Shown: positions 18,720-29,404, counted from the first letter of the stretch. The stretch is 47,489 nt of DNA from Corallochytrium limacisporum (GCA_002811645.1 PDIP01000142.1:46879-94367); one strand, 5' to 3'. Notes: generated from the letters alone by a model not told the origin. Program-made: numbers and translations.

Positions 18720-20156
18720 TTACTCTATGGGACATGCGATCATGTTTGCTTTCAATTCAGCCTTGTGTGCCTCACGCATCTCGGGTGGACTGTCCTTGAG
18801 GGCAAAATACCAGAAATTTGTAGTTGTACTCTGCATGATATGATTTGGCTCATCTTTGTCGTATTTTGCGGCAATTTTCAGCCGGTTCAGCGTCGGGTTC
18901 AATTCGCAAATGGCAAGGCTGGGTAAGCAAATGTGTTTTATGCACCACATCATTTCATAATAGAGCCGCCCAACTTCCAGCGTTGCTAAACCTAATTCCC
19001 TCGCCCTTGACTCCACCATGGTTCGGACGTCTATTACAACCTGATCTTCCACCATTTGATATGCATGAAAGTGGTCCACAGCCATCGTAATGCACACCAG
19101 AGCCAATAGAGATGGTCTATGAAACCGCAACTCCTCGACGATCATCGCAATCAATCCAAAAAATTGAGCTAGCTCCGTGGCAAGGTCGACCTCGCCATGC
19201 TCAGTTTTGTTGTACATATCGCCGGTTTTCAAATCGAAGAACCTTGGAACATCCGCTAAGAAGAACTCTATCCAGTCTGTAACGAGCCCGCAGTTTTGCC
19301 GCCACTCTGTGACGGCAACTATATCACGCTCAGCGCGAATGAACTCCTCAGCTGTGTACTGCCATACACAAGCCTCTTCAAAGTCACTTACAGGAGGTGG
19401 ATATATTTCCTCCAGCTTCGCTGCCATCCACAGAGCCGTCGCTCCGTACAGTTGGAGTTTGCTTTGAGGTACAGCCACCCCGGACTCAAAATAGCGGACA
19501 ACCCAATCCATGGCAAGGCACATTGTGCGAAAAGTAAATTCGACTTCGTGGCCGACTTCATAGATCCAGTCAAACAGAATACGGCTCCTTGATTTTCCAA
19601 AATGCCTTGACTCCTTAGGTACATGATCATTCTTCTTGAGATATTCAAAAATATCACCTCTGTAGATGAGATAGCGGTCATATTCACCCCTGTGTTCCTT
19701 CGGTGAAGTGTATGACTGTAAGCGGGATGGGAAACCAACAGTCTTGTTTTCGAGATCATTCAGTGACTCTTGCGGCTTCTTCGCATGTCCATGACCCGTG
19801 ATGGCGACTGCTGACCGTTCGGTCAATGCCTTTGAGGAGCTAGATGGGCGCGCGCGTTTCCGAGCGGGTTCAGTCTCATGTACGGGACTATCAATATGAA
19901 TCGAGAACTGTTCACCTGAATTCTCTTGACTTGATTGACTTTTGACTTTCCTCAGCCTTGGCTGTGACGCGCTCTGCTTTCTCTGTGGAGCAAGGTTTTC
20001 TTTATCAACAGGTTGTGATCTCGTCCTCCGCAGTTGTGTTTCCTTGACAGCGTGTGTGTTCTTAGCGCTCTCCAGGTTTTGCCTGGGTCTGAGCACTGCG
20101 TCACGGGACTCTATTTGGATGTTCTGTTCTTCAGACATTTTTATTCTGTGGCTCAT
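18720..20156 (-). CDS. Cyclin (A/B/E type) with KEN-box degron
   Basis: 478 aa from the ATG at 20156; a second ATG at 20138 has a stronger context (AAAAATGTC) and would remove six residues. The N-terminus is disordered and basic, with a KEN box (K52-E53-N54) and an RxxL D-box-like R25-QNL28, both degrons for the APC/C, plus an NLS-like ARKRARP at 98-104. The cyclin box begins near 160 (YDRYLIYRGDIFEYLKKND). RSRILFDWIYEV corresponds to the MRAILxDWLxEV helix, and AAKLEEIYPPPVSDF is the conserved KxEE segment. A second cyclin fold follows at about 295-430. It binds and activates a cyclin-dependent kinase. The degrons suggest a mitotic A/B role, while KLEEIYPP also occurs in cyclin E, so the subtype is open. 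Confidence 0.9.
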   Translation of the reverse strand: MSHRIKMSEEQNIQIESRDAVLRPRQNLESAKNTHAVKETQLRRTRSQPVDKENLAPQRKQSASQPRLRKVKSQSSQENSGEQFSIHIDSPVHETEPARKRARPSSSSKALTERSAVAITGHGHAKKPQESLNDLENKTVGFPSRLQSYTSPKEHRGEYDRYLIYRGDIFEYLKKNDHVPKESRHFGKSRSRILFDWIYEVGHEVEFTFRTMCLAMDWVVRYFESGVAVPQSKLQLYGATALWMAAKLEEIYPPPVSDFEEACVWQYTAEEFIRAERDIVAVTEWRQNCGLVTDWIEFFLADVPRFFDLKTGDMYNKTEHGEVDLATELAQFFGLIAMIVEELRFHRPSLLALVCITMAVDHFHAYQMVEDQVVIDVRTMVESRARELGLATLEVGRLYYEMMWCIKHICLPSLAICELNPTLNRLKIAAKYDKDEPNHIMQSTTTNFWYFALKDSPPEMREAHKAELKANMIACPIE

Positions 20157-22324
20157 GACATTTCTTCGTCACCCTGGGCTTCAAATGTTCTACCTCGAAA
20201 GTTGGTAATGTCAGTCACCTGATCTTGCATTGACTACAGCAAAGGCTAGGTACGTGTCTTTTCTTGAATACCTACAATTGTTGGCCGGCCGGGACTGTCA
20301 CAGGCAGGCACCCTCTGACTCTCTCTTCGCGCGATCTACGCTTCAGCATTTCTTGTTGCACCGGTGGGACCGCGGGTCTAGAGAATTGTCGTATACTGCC
20401 TCGACTGCAAGGCGCGGGCAATAGCCAAACACCTCGCAATTGCACTCTCTGCTCATTTCTGCCAGCCCCGCCCTGCCCCGGTGTTTGAATTTCACTCGGT
20501 GGGTCTATTTCAAAGTTTTCGCTCTCTAACTCGTGCCCCGGTGACTCAAAATATTGGGTGCGTATTTCTCCCGGACCTTTCGATCCTTGGTCAGCGGGGA
20601 GCCGGTGGACCCGTAGACACACGGGGGAGGGGCGGAGTGAGAGAGCCCAGGGACCATTAGCCCAGTGACCGTGCCCGAGCACCAAGCGGCAGCAGCAGCG
20701 GCAGGAACACAGCAGCGAAGGGAGTACGGAGCTGCCGCAAACCACCAGTAAAAAACAAAGGGGGGGGGGTGGGGGAATCAGAAGCGCCAGGTCGGTGCGG
20801 GTTGGAGGGGGAGGGGTACCCTACTGCTGCTGCCTGCCGAGTTTTCTTTTCGCGCAGTATTTCGTGCGGGAAAAGTGTAGGTCATTCTTGCTAACATCAA
20901 TTTTTCTGAAAAAAAAAAGAGACCGAAACGTTCGAGCACGGGGTGCGAAATGGGAAGGCGAGGGGGGCAGGCCGACAATGAGGGAGAGATTTGGGACCGG
21001 TGGGATTTGAAATATTGGCAAGATCCTACTATGGAATCGAGTTCATCCGGAGTCTATTTTGGAGTGACATTGCGATCACGAGCCTACAGCAAGGCTCTGC
21101 TGTCAGTCTTGTAACAACCAATTGTACCTGACCATCAGTGGACATGCTGGCGATATCTGCAGAGCTTGTAAACATCTAAAGGACTGTGGTACAATAATCA
21201 AACTTGATGTAGGCAGGAAATGCACGACCGTTGTTCTGGTACACCTACAGCCCGAAACATCCACCGCATGCCATGGTCACTGTTTGAGACCCCCCCTTTA
21301 GAGTCACCTGCGCACATCCAAGTTAGCTCCTCAGTAGAGACAGATCAATAGAATCACACCGGTCGTCATGACCGCCAGCAAAGCGCCTGCGCGAAGCCTG
21401 GTGTTTTCAGTGCCCGCCTCGGGCTCAGGTAAATTTGTCTCCGGCGCCACGACCCATGCCAACCCTTCCCACCCCATCCCCTCCGGTGCCGCCCTACTTC
21501 CAGCCTTCGCGCAAATAAAGACCTGCCCTCCGGGCGCGAGGCTCCCCTCTGTGGATCGCGTGGCCTCGGCACACGAGTAGGGTTCTTCCCGCTCGCGCCG
21601 GTATTTCGCGGGACCCGCGGTGGTTCGTCCGCACCACACGCAGGAACAGAACGCACACAAGCGCAGGAGTGTTTTGTTGACGCCTTTGCCTGCTTTCTTT
21701 CGAAGAAGTCACACTTTCGCCTTCTTGCCGGACTGTCACCAGAAGTAACCGTGCAAATGCAGCGCTTTGGGTTCAGTGCGCGAAAACAACCGCAAAAAAG
21801 GGTTGAAACACGGCACACACGAAAGCCTCCCTTGAGTGGAGGGAGGGACACGAACACAGAATGAGGTGCGCACCAAAGTTTCATCTCCGGACAAATAGAA
21901 AATTGAATTTAGCGGTGCTAAAGATAGAAAATTGATGCGAATTTTACCGGCGACCGGCCTGACAGCTCCGTGGGGCCTTGTTACTGCTTTTCGCGTCTGT
22001 GACTGTACTTGATCCATTGTTTCATGGTCAAGTACCTGCAAGAGGAAACCTGCCGATGACCCCTACACGTTACCCAAACCCGAATCAACGCTGCGACCAT
22101 ATTCATATTGAGAGAACATGGAGATAGACCGCGAGGAGTTCCGAAACAACCAAGATAGTTACTACTGATTAGGAAAGGTGCGAAATTGGAATTTCCATGG
22201 ATAGGTATGGTAAAGGGGAAGAGGCGCCCGGGATGCCCTTGTTCACTGCTGCAGGGTTTGATTTCATCGGAGGTTCCAACCTCAGCGTCCACCTCCCCAT
22301 TCCCACTTTTCTGACCCACCCCCC

Positions 22325-22508
22325 NNNNNNNNNNNNNNNNNNNNNNNNNNNNNNNNNNNNNNNNNNNNNNNNNNNNNNNNNNNNNNNNNNNNNNNNNNNN
22401 NNNNNNNNNNNNNNNNNNNNNNNNNNNNNNNNNNNNNNNNNNNNNNNNNNNNNNNNNNNNNNNNNNNNNNNNNNNNNNNNNNNNNNNNNNNNNNNNNNNN
22501 NNNNNNNN
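22325..22508. other. Assembly gap (184 N)
   Basis: A run of N flanked by C runs on both sides, so the break is probably caused by a poly-C/poly-G tract. Frames crossing it are artefacts. Confidence 0.99.
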
Positions 22509-23707
22509 CCCCCCCCCAAACCGAACTCAACATCCCTGTCAGCATCTCCTTTTGCCCGCTCCACTTTTACCAGCGCGGGGGACCGGCGCCTCAGCCCCTT
22601 CCTCGTTCCGTTCTCGGTATGTACCTCACTTTCCAATTCAATATGTATGTAAATGCGGCCGCTGAACCGCCCTCTACGGAGGCGGCCTTATTTAGCCAGG
22701 GAGGGCACGTAGCTACAGAGAATTGCTCAGGTCTTTGGAGGTCGCGCAGGCAGGGGAGGGAGGGAGGAAAGGGATTCTCCTTCGTTTATCAACTTTTTTT
22801 TTCTAGATCGCTCCCTGTCCCTGGTGGGTGCCTTTTCTTCTCAGTGTACCCAGTGAACCTGGTGCAACGTCAAAAGTGACGAGCAGACGAATGCCCTTCC
22901 GTGTGTTTCAAGGAAGAACATCGATAGGCTGGAAGCCCCCCGTTACTGCAGTGAAGTTGCTGTCGGCGATAGCGCAATGTTCCAGCTTAATACCTGCCAA
23001 GGTTCTGGGACGGGCCAGTGGTGCGCGGTTGCTGCCGTGGAAGGAAGGGTCTGCGACCCCTATCTGGGCACCTTACTTGCACAGCCTGCACCAATTTTTT
23101 GCTATGCATCATTCCTTTCCGAGACACCGCGGTTGGTCTCTCTTTTCATTTTCTCTTGTGGGTGTCTGGGTACCGGATCGGAAGAAGTGTCCATGGCCAC
23201 TTTACGTAACCACCCTCCCTGCCTTTCTTACCCCAAAACCAATGCGGCTTTTCAGACAGCAGTCGCGGAGTGCAATCAACCCCCCCCCCCCTCCCAGGGG
23301 CAAGGGCGTAGGCAGTCTGTGACACACCGCGCGCAGTGAAGGAAGGGAAGGAGGGAAACGGGGCGCAAATTTGGGGGGGGGGGTTTTGGCCTGGCCGTCT
23401 CTCTTTTGCCAGCACTTTTTCGGGGTGGGAGACTGTCAAGGGAATCGAGAGATACGCCGACGTGCGGGTGAGGCTGCAGACCCTCAATTCTTTCAATACT
23501 GACTCAGATTGAGTACGGTGGTGCGTTCGGCAACAGCATATATGTTCATAATTCGACAAGGTGCCTTGGAGAGGAGATCGCGGTGTGCGCGGAGTGGGGA
23601 GAGCATTCGACACTTTCACCAATGCGCAAGTATTACCACGAAGGAGCGTGCCAAGCGTGAGCACACTGTGAGTGAGCAGGGAAGCCTTATGTCGAATGGT
23701 GTTGAAA

Positions 23708-23765
23708 GTAAGTCACGGTGGCACCTGCTGGTATTTTGTTAAAGATTGCTAGCCAATATTCACAG
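23708..23765 (+). other. Candidate 5'UTR intron of the antiporter gene
   Basis: A consensus donor GTAAGT at 23708 is followed 53 nt later by a pyrimidine-poor ATATTCACAG acceptor at 23765, with TTGCTAGCC as a weak branch-point-like word. It would lie about 120 nt before the coding ATG. Only splice-like words support it. Confidence 0.25.
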
Positions 23766-23840
23766 AGTTTCAGTAATATACAAAGGAATACTCGTTCGGG
23801 AAGCAGTCACAAGGGCCCGTGTACATACTTTACAATAATC

Positions 23841-23846
23841 ATGTAA
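23841..23846 (+). promoter_or_regulatory. Minimal start-stop uORF upstream of the antiporter
   Basis: ATG followed at once by TAA, 38 bases before the main ATG at 23885. Start-stop elements are known to stall ribosomes and lower downstream translation in other eukaryotes. Whether the mRNA includes this segment is not shown. Confidence 0.4.
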
Positions 23847-23884
23847 GCTGCACCGCATTCAAAAACCCAACTTTATTTGCAACC

Positions 23885-26224
23885 ATGGAACAAAGCCGCC
23901 GGTGTCGCTCGCCATTCGGCATCGTAGTGTTGGCACTCCTTTGTTGCACAAGCTTGACAAATGCACAGGGAAACTTCCTGCGGTTCGGTGAGCAGGGATT
24001 TGACCAGGGACACGCTTTGCCTGCAGTGGCAAACTATGAAAGAGCAAGACTTACAGAGCGCGATATCATTGCTGAACGGGACGCGGAAGCCATTGGGGAA
24101 ATTCATGCTTTTGACGGAGCAACTGAAGATGACGACCAAGGAGAAGCGCCAGACATCGCCGACCTGGGAGATGATAGTGCAAAGCCTTCCACCTTTGACC
24201 ACAACACTATCCCGTTAACCTTCAAAGAACTCATTCAACGCAAGAAAGAATTGTTTGTGGACCTGGATGACACACAAGAGCGAATTACGAAGGACATTGA
24301 AATTTCGGAAGACGAGCGGGAGAATCAACTCGAATTCATCAGACTGAGGCGTAAAGAATTGGACAGAGCGCAGGCGCTTGTCCTTCTCGCCTACAGAGAT
24401 TTCTATGTAGCTGTCGAAGAAAAGGAATTATCTGTCGACCTGGGAGGCCTGGAAGATCTCTCCAGTCATTTCGCCAAGCAAGGCTTGAGTCACTTGGTTC
24501 AGTTGGCAGTGGAAGCAGATACTGATTATCAAAATTTCTTGAAGAATAAGAAGACGAAAGAAAACATCGAAATCGAGAAACAGCATGCGAATGCCATGGA
24601 AGCTGCTGCGGGTGATGATACTAAGAACATGATGGAAGATGTTTTACACAAACTCAAGGACTCGGCGGATGACATAGAGGCGAAGATGGGGGCTGGAGGA
24701 GAAGCATTTGCTGATTTCTCTGGCAAGAAGAAAGCCAAGGTCGTCGTAGCAATGGACGAGGACGATGATGAGGGAGACGGGGAAGTGAACCAACCTCCTG
24801 CGGAAGAAATGGATGGAGATGATCCGCAGCCTGCAAATGACGCCACAGACACCACCCCAGTTCCCAAGCCTGTGAAGAAAGATCACGGTCCTGGTACATT
24901 GATTGACTCAGAGAATAATGTTTACATTTTGCGTAAGAGTGGTGATGCAACTATGCATGAATACGATCACGCACTGCTGATGGACGTGGTGCTCATTTGG
25001 ATTGCCTCCTTCGCTATGGGCTCTGCCGTCACTTTGATGGGTCTGCCGTCGTTCATGGGATACATTCTGGCAGGAATTATGCTTGGACCAACGGGCTTGC
25101 GTATGCTTAAGAGCATGGTTCAGCTGGAAACCATTGGACAGTTCGGTGTCTTTTTCATTTTGTTTGAGCTCGGAGTTGAGTTCAGCTATGAAAAGCTGCT
25201 GAAGGTGCTGCAATACGCACTTTATGCTTCAGGTATAACGCTGGTCGTACTGACTGCCATGGTCTATCTGGGTATGGGATCCTTTGGAGTGCCTATGCGG
25301 GAAAGTATCTTTACTGGTATGTGCATTTTCATGTCCAGCACTGCAGTGGTTACAAAGGTACTGAATACTTCTGAACTATCTGCCCGGTTTGGTCAGATCA
25401 CATTGGGTGTCCTTGTCCTCCAGGATGTCTTCCTGGGCGTCATCATTGCCTTGCTTCCTTTCATGGTGGATGTGTCCCACGCGTCTGGTACAGCTGTCAT
25501 CACAATCATCATCGGGGTTATCACCAGGTTTGGATTATTCGGGTTGTGTGCATTTGTTATGGCCCGCTATGTAAGCCACAGGGGCTTGCGCTATTTGCAC
25601 ATGTTCAAGAGTACCGAAGTCCTCCTGTCTGGATATGTCGGCTGGTGTGTCTTCTTCGCTTTCTTGAGTGAACATCTTGGACTGTCGGCAGAAGTAGGAT
25701 GCTTCACGGCGGGTATGATTATTTCAAGCCACAAGGCATACGTCAAGGAGACGCTGGAACTTATCGACCCCGTCTCGAATATTTTCAGCTGTGTCTTTTT
25801 TGCCTGCATCGGCTCCCATGTTTATCCGCAGTTCCTGTACGATCAATTACCATTGGTGATCGTCTTGACTGCCATCATGATGATCGTGAAAGCAGTGTCG
25901 TTTTCGGTGTCTCTGGTCTTCCTCGGTGCCAACACCAAGGATGCAATTCTGTCTAGCATTGTGCTCATTCAGATCTCAGAGTTTGCATTTGTGTTGGCCA
26001 GTAGAGCCAAGAAATTGGGCATTATCAATCGGGAGGCGTACTACATTTTATTGGCCACAACGGCATTGTCTCTGATGATCACCCCATTCATGTGGTTCAT
26101 TGTGCGATACACCTGCGATGTAATGAACATAAAGATTGCCAGCGATGGCTGGGAACTCCCAGAGAAGAATGGGCATCGGAAGAATATTCAGAGCCTCAGT
26201 ATCGGGCAGGACCACCTGGCTTAG
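23885..26224 (+). CDS. CPA2-family K+/H+ antiporter, KEA/TMCO3-like, with signal peptide and luminal coiled-coil domain
   Basis: Cation/proton exchanger of the CPA2 family. The ATG at 23885 (ACCATGG) gives 779 aa; upstream in-frame codons are not ATG. Residues 1-28 are a signal peptide ending LTNAQG. A large soluble part (about 30-360) is acidic and helical, with coiled coil near 85-170 and Asp/Glu-rich linkers (DEDDDEGDGE). From about 364 there are some 12 membrane segments with CPA2 landmarks: GYILAGIMLGPTGL, SSTAVVTKVL, LGVLVLQDVFLGVI and SAEVGCFTAGMIIS. Gln-Asp in the QDVF helix is typical of K+ exchangers such as KefC and plant KEAs. Signal peptide plus coiled coil plus exchanger is the layout of animal TMCO3 and plant KEA4-6, which act in endomembranes. 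The stop is 70 bp from the convergent AF10-like stop. Confidence 0.93.
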   Translation: MEQSRRCRSPFGIVVLALLCCTSLTNAQGNFLRFGEQGFDQGHALPAVANYERARLTERDIIAERDAEAIGEIHAFDGATEDDDQGEAPDIADLGDDSAKPSTFDHNTIPLTFKELIQRKKELFVDLDDTQERITKDIEISEDERENQLEFIRLRRKELDRAQALVLLAYRDFYVAVEEKELSVDLGGLEDLSSHFAKQGLSHLVQLAVEADTDYQNFLKNKKTKENIEIEKQHANAMEAAAGDDTKNMMEDVLHKLKDSADDIEAKMGAGGEAFADFSGKKKAKVVVAMDEDDDEGDGEVNQPPAEEMDGDDPQPANDATDTTPVPKPVKKDHGPGTLIDSENNVYILRKSGDATMHEYDHALLMDVVLIWIASFAMGSAVTLMGLPSFMGYILAGIMLGPTGLRMLKSMVQLETIGQFGVFFILFELGVEFSYEKLLKVLQYALYASGITLVVLTAMVYLGMGSFGVPMRESIFTGMCIFMSSTAVVTKVLNTSELSARFGQITLGVLVLQDVFLGVIIALLPFMVDVSHASGTAVITIIIGVITRFGLFGLCAFVMARYVSHRGLRYLHMFKSTEVLLSGYVGWCVFFAFLSEHLGLSAEVGCFTAGMIISSHKAYVKETLELIDPVSNIFSCVFFACIGSHVYPQFLYDQLPLVIVLTAIMMIVKAVSFSVSLVFLGANTKDAILSSIVLIQISEFAFVLASRAKKLGIINREAYYILLATTALSLMITPFMWFIVRYTCDVMNIKIASDGWELPEKNGHRKNIQSLSIGQDHLA

Positions 26225-26294
26225 TCTCATCTCCAATATACCATAACGTTGAACTCATTATGAATAGGACTTGTTGTATTCTGTACTTTTTCGT

Positions 26295-27689
26295 TCACAT
26301 GCCTGGCCTGCCCGGCTTGCGTAGCGCTCCTGCAACCTCACGCATGATACGATCAACCACAGCATTCTTATCTTCACCTACGCCATCGGTCTTCTTCAAC
26401 GCTTCCATGAACCGCTTAGTAAACGTATCAACCTGTTGGGGTTGCAGCTGTCCAGTAATCTGGGGGTTCAACACACCAAAGATAGTGAGCATGCCATGTC
26501 GTAGTTTGCGTATACTTGCCTTGCTGGTGCCTGCCTTCTGCTGAGTTGTGGCCAACTCCTTCTTTAAGCTATCATTGAGCTGCTTAATGCGATCACGCTC
26601 TGCTTCCAGTGGTTTTAAGGACCGCTGCAGCTCGTTGTTCTCTGCTTCAAGGCGCTCAATTTCATAGATCAGGCTAGCGGCCTCGGGCTCGCCCTTTGTT
26701 AGCTGACCAACCAGAAGAGCCTTCATCTCACTTTCCTGTGCTTTGAGCAAATTTGTCAAGTCGTCTACAAAGGCCTTTGCCGCTTGCTCCCCATGTACCG
26801 CAGGCGTGCTTACGGACGGTATGGCCGCAAGCGGTGACGATGGCGCGGTGTTGTTAACAGACTTAATATCCGATTGGGACGCTTTGTCACTGTCCCGGTC
26901 ATCGCCCTCAAAGGATGGTACAGCATCCAGTTTTGCCTCTTTTTGTCCGCGATTTTCGTCCTCTATGCTACTCATCTTGCGCTTGCGCTCCATTGGGACC
27001 AGTGGTTTTGTAACCGCAGGCTCACTTCCTGCACGACTCAGGGACATACTGGAATCGGCATTTTCTTTGTTCTTGGCATTCACAACAATGTGCCCATTGC
27101 TCTTTATCTGTAAATTAGTCTCCGATTTCTCCCCATTTTGATTTTGCTCCTGCTTCGCTTTTTCGATAGATTTGATGTGCTTGACACAGTACACAAGGTG
27201 TTTACCGTTATCTTCAATGAGTAGCTTGTACTGTTGTGCACAGGTTACGTGCATGGTCTTCTTACATCCTTCCGAAGCACATGGCACTGCAACACCTACA
27301 GCCATCAAGTCAGATTTGTTTGTACGCGAACAAATGTAGCACTTGCTATTCCATTGTGCCGGAGTGATTTCGTCAAGGACTACGGGAGATCTGCGTTCAG
27401 GATCGCCAAATTTCACATTCGGAACGTATAGAGCACAAACCACGTGTGCCCAGCCTTCTGGACTTGCTTCCTTAAATGCTCCTTTCTTTGAGGGGCACAG
27501 AGCACATTTAAGTGCGGCCGCAGAGATACCAGCTCTGCAACGGTCACATTTCCAAGGTCCTTCACTTTGCACTGTTCCGTAGCATTGGGCATGAACAGGA
27601 ACACCACATCCGTTCTCCGCATTGCACACAATGGGATCTGGGGTGTCGCTGCTACATATACAACAGCGTATTCCTTCTGAGGCAACCAT
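26295..27689 (-). CDS. AF10/AF17-like PHD-extended PHD chromatin protein
   Basis: 464 aa. Residues 9-51 are a PHD finger (C9, C12, C22, C28, H33, C36, C48, C51) with CGVPVHAQCYG and GPWKCDRC. A zinc knuckle and extended PHD follow (about 62-171): CALCPSKKGAFK, GWAHVVCALYVP, KCYICSR and MHVTCAQQ, in the order and spacing of MLLT10/AF10, MLLT6/AF17 and C. elegans ZFP-1. In animals this module reads unmodified H3K27 and the protein recruits the H3K79 methylase DOT1L. The middle is disordered, with NLS-like KRKMSS. Residues about 320-405 form a leucine-zipper coiled coil (EIERLEAENNELQRSLK), matching the position of the AF10 octapeptide/leucine-zipper that binds DOT1L. The family is well supported; DOT1L binding is inferred and DOT1L is not in the window. 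Confidence 0.9.
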   Translation of the reverse strand: MVASEGIRCCICSSDTPDPIVCNAENGCGVPVHAQCYGTVQSEGPWKCDRCRAGISAAALKCALCPSKKGAFKEASPEGWAHVVCALYVPNVKFGDPERRSPVVLDEITPAQWNSKCYICSRTNKSDLMAVGVAVPCASEGCKKTMHVTCAQQYKLLIEDNGKHLVYCVKHIKSIEKAKQEQNQNGEKSETNLQIKSNGHIVVNAKNKENADSSMSLSRAGSEPAVTKPLVPMERKRKMSSIEDENRGQKEAKLDAVPSFEGDDRDSDKASQSDIKSVNNTAPSSPLAAIPSVSTPAVHGEQAAKAFVDDLTNLLKAQESEMKALLVGQLTKGEPEAASLIYEIERLEAENNELQRSLKPLEAERDRIKQLNDSLKKELATTQQKAGTSKASIRKLRHGMLTIFGVLNPQITGQLQPQQVDTFTKRFMEALKKTDGVGEDKNAVVDRIMREVAGALRKPGRPGM

Positions 27690-28692
27690 TTTCTTTACAT
27701 GGCTATACCTATTCTTTACATGGCTATTTCTTTCAAAGCAAACTGTAATAGGCTACACGAAATTATCAGGTACCTCCGATGCCAACTTGAATAGTCACCA
27801 TGAATTCAGGGTTTTGATCCCAATGAAATCGTTTTTGAAATAGCCATAGTATAAGATTAATCTCTCTTTGTCCCACATTTCTTCGGGAAGGAACACTGCG
27901 CCGCTGTGGCCCACTGATGATCAGGTCATGTCCCGGTTCCTACGCCGGCCCTTCCCCCAACGCGGGGGAGGCTCACTGTGTGTGTGGCTTGCTCTTGTTC
28001 GCTGCCAAGTTCGCGCCCCGCCCAGGGGCCGCAAGCACCCCAGGCTATCACTCTGAACCGCCCCCTCCCCCCCCCCTTTTTTTTTTTTTTTTTTTTTGGG
28101 CCGTTTCCTAAGCTGCGCACCGCGAAGACAAAGGGGCAAAGACCCCCGCAAAGGTGAACATTCGGACCCCTTTTTGATCATACTTTCAGTATAACGCCCA
28201 AGAAACGCTGGTCCACAATCTGGCATTGGGAGTATCCCCTCCGCCTGGAGGAACCGCGGATTCTAGTCATTATTTCAGTACCGCCCCCTCGCCCCCCCAA
28301 GCGACCGGTGATCCGGGATCGGTTTTTCTTTCGGTGGACCGGCTGCTGCTGCCACGATACCGGCCCCGAGGTCAATACATTCAATACTGGGGGGGGGTGC
28401 TTGGTACTAAATGTATGGTGGCGGCTGGAATATTGATTTGTGAGAAGGGCCCTTCTCCTCCCCCCGGAGGGCCGGGAACGGAGGAAATTGCGCGGGAAGG
28501 CTTTGAAAGGCGGCAGGGCTGAAGGGAAACTTGGCAGACCCAACTTTTCGTACTCTGAAAAGTGCCATGCTGTCGAGGTCAATGAGAGTGGTGTTCCTTC
28601 TTCCTTGGCAGACGCTGCTACTGAAAGGCTCGAGAGCACAGATCTGTTCATAGGATGAGCTTGGAACCCAGGGAAATCGAACCGTTACAAAG
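27690..28692. other. Divergent promoter region between the AF10-like gene and a coiled-coil gene
   Basis: About 1 kb with no gene recognised. A C run is directly followed by a 21-base T run (28077-28097). Several G/C blocks and a direct repeat of CTTTACATGGCTAT (27693-27726) near the AF10-like start are visible. Short frames are low-complexity. Confidence 0.5.
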
Positions 28693-29330
28693 ATGCCCAC
28701 ACAACAGTCACAGATCCCGGCTTACGCACGGCCAACGGCCAGCTCTCGAAGGCGGACTGGCCAAACCGTAGAGACGGACAAGCATGAGCGGCAACCTCTC
28801 AGACGGGTTCACACAAATGCACCGAGCAAGACACGGATTATGAAGACAACTGGAATCAAATCCATATCAGCCAAAGCTCAGGCATCCAAAACTCAAATTC
28901 CCAATACCCAAGCTCAGAATGCTCAAGCGCTCAACAAGCTCGAGAAAAAGATCACGGGTGCGACAAAAGTGGGCACGGCCGAGGATAAGAAGATCCTGGA
29001 GCAGGAAATCACTTCGCTAAAGAGGCAGCTGGCATGTATTCAGGCAGAAAATGCTCGTTTGGTCAAGAAGGACCTTCGGGAACCCTTTGAGCATGAAACT
29101 GAATTTGATGCTGAGCTGCGTGATCAGGGTCTTGAAGCCCTGCTAAAGGAGCGTCTGGAAGCTCGTCTCAACGCCTTAGAGAAGTTGGACCATGAGCTCG
29201 TAAAGGTAAGCATTGAGTTTGAGCAATCTTCTCACACTGTTGAATGGACCCGGGGTTGCTAACCATTGATTATCATGTACATTCTTTTAATTTTTCAAAC
29301 ATGAAGATGGAAATGGGCCTGGAAGCCTAA
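28693..29330 (+). CDS. Small basic coiled-coil protein, two exons, family unknown
   Basis: The open frame runs to 29262, but a donor AAG|GTAAGC at 29206, a branch point TTGCTAACC and a pyrimidine-rich tract ending ATGAAG at 29306 mark a 101-nt phase-0 intron. Spliced, exons 28693-29205 and 29307-29330 encode 178 aa ending HELVKMEMGLEA. The unspliced tail is composed of non-helical residues, which supports splicing. The first 90 residues are basic and Ser/Thr/Gln-rich (NAPSKTRIMKTTGIKSIS), and about 90-175 are a coiled coil (KKILEQEITSLKRQLACIQ). I do not recognise it; a microtubule or kinetochore-associated role would fit the composition, but that is a guess. Stop is 74 bp from the convergent CPT1 stop. 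Confidence 0.7.
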
Positions 29331-29404
29331 CAGATGAGCTGGTGAATGCGTCACTAATCTATACAAGCATCCACATTACAAGAACTATCACAAACGTTAA
29401 TGCC

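Larger units (their letters stand above)
20157..23884. other. Long gene-poor divergent region between cyclin and the CPA2 antiporter
   Basis: About 3.7 kb without a convincing gene, including an assembly gap (22325-22508). It is rich in G and C homopolymers (20760-20775, 22320, 22509, 23279-23293, 23374-23384). Several frames over 100 codons exist (minus 20272-20745, minus 21366-21884, plus 22828-23322), but all are Arg/Pro/Ser/Gly-rich in GC-rich sequence and resemble nothing. A Cys-rich stop-free frame is at 21068-21301 and a candidate UTR intron lies near 23708. It must include the cyclin and antiporter promoters. Confidence 0.5.

Noticed and set aside
20272-20745. Minus-strand 157-codon frame
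   Set aside because: Arg/Pro/Cys-rich translation of GC-rich DNA with no motif or family match.
21366-21884. Minus-strand 172-codon frame
   Set aside because: Composition typical of random GC-rich sequence; overlapping frames on the same strand are equally open.
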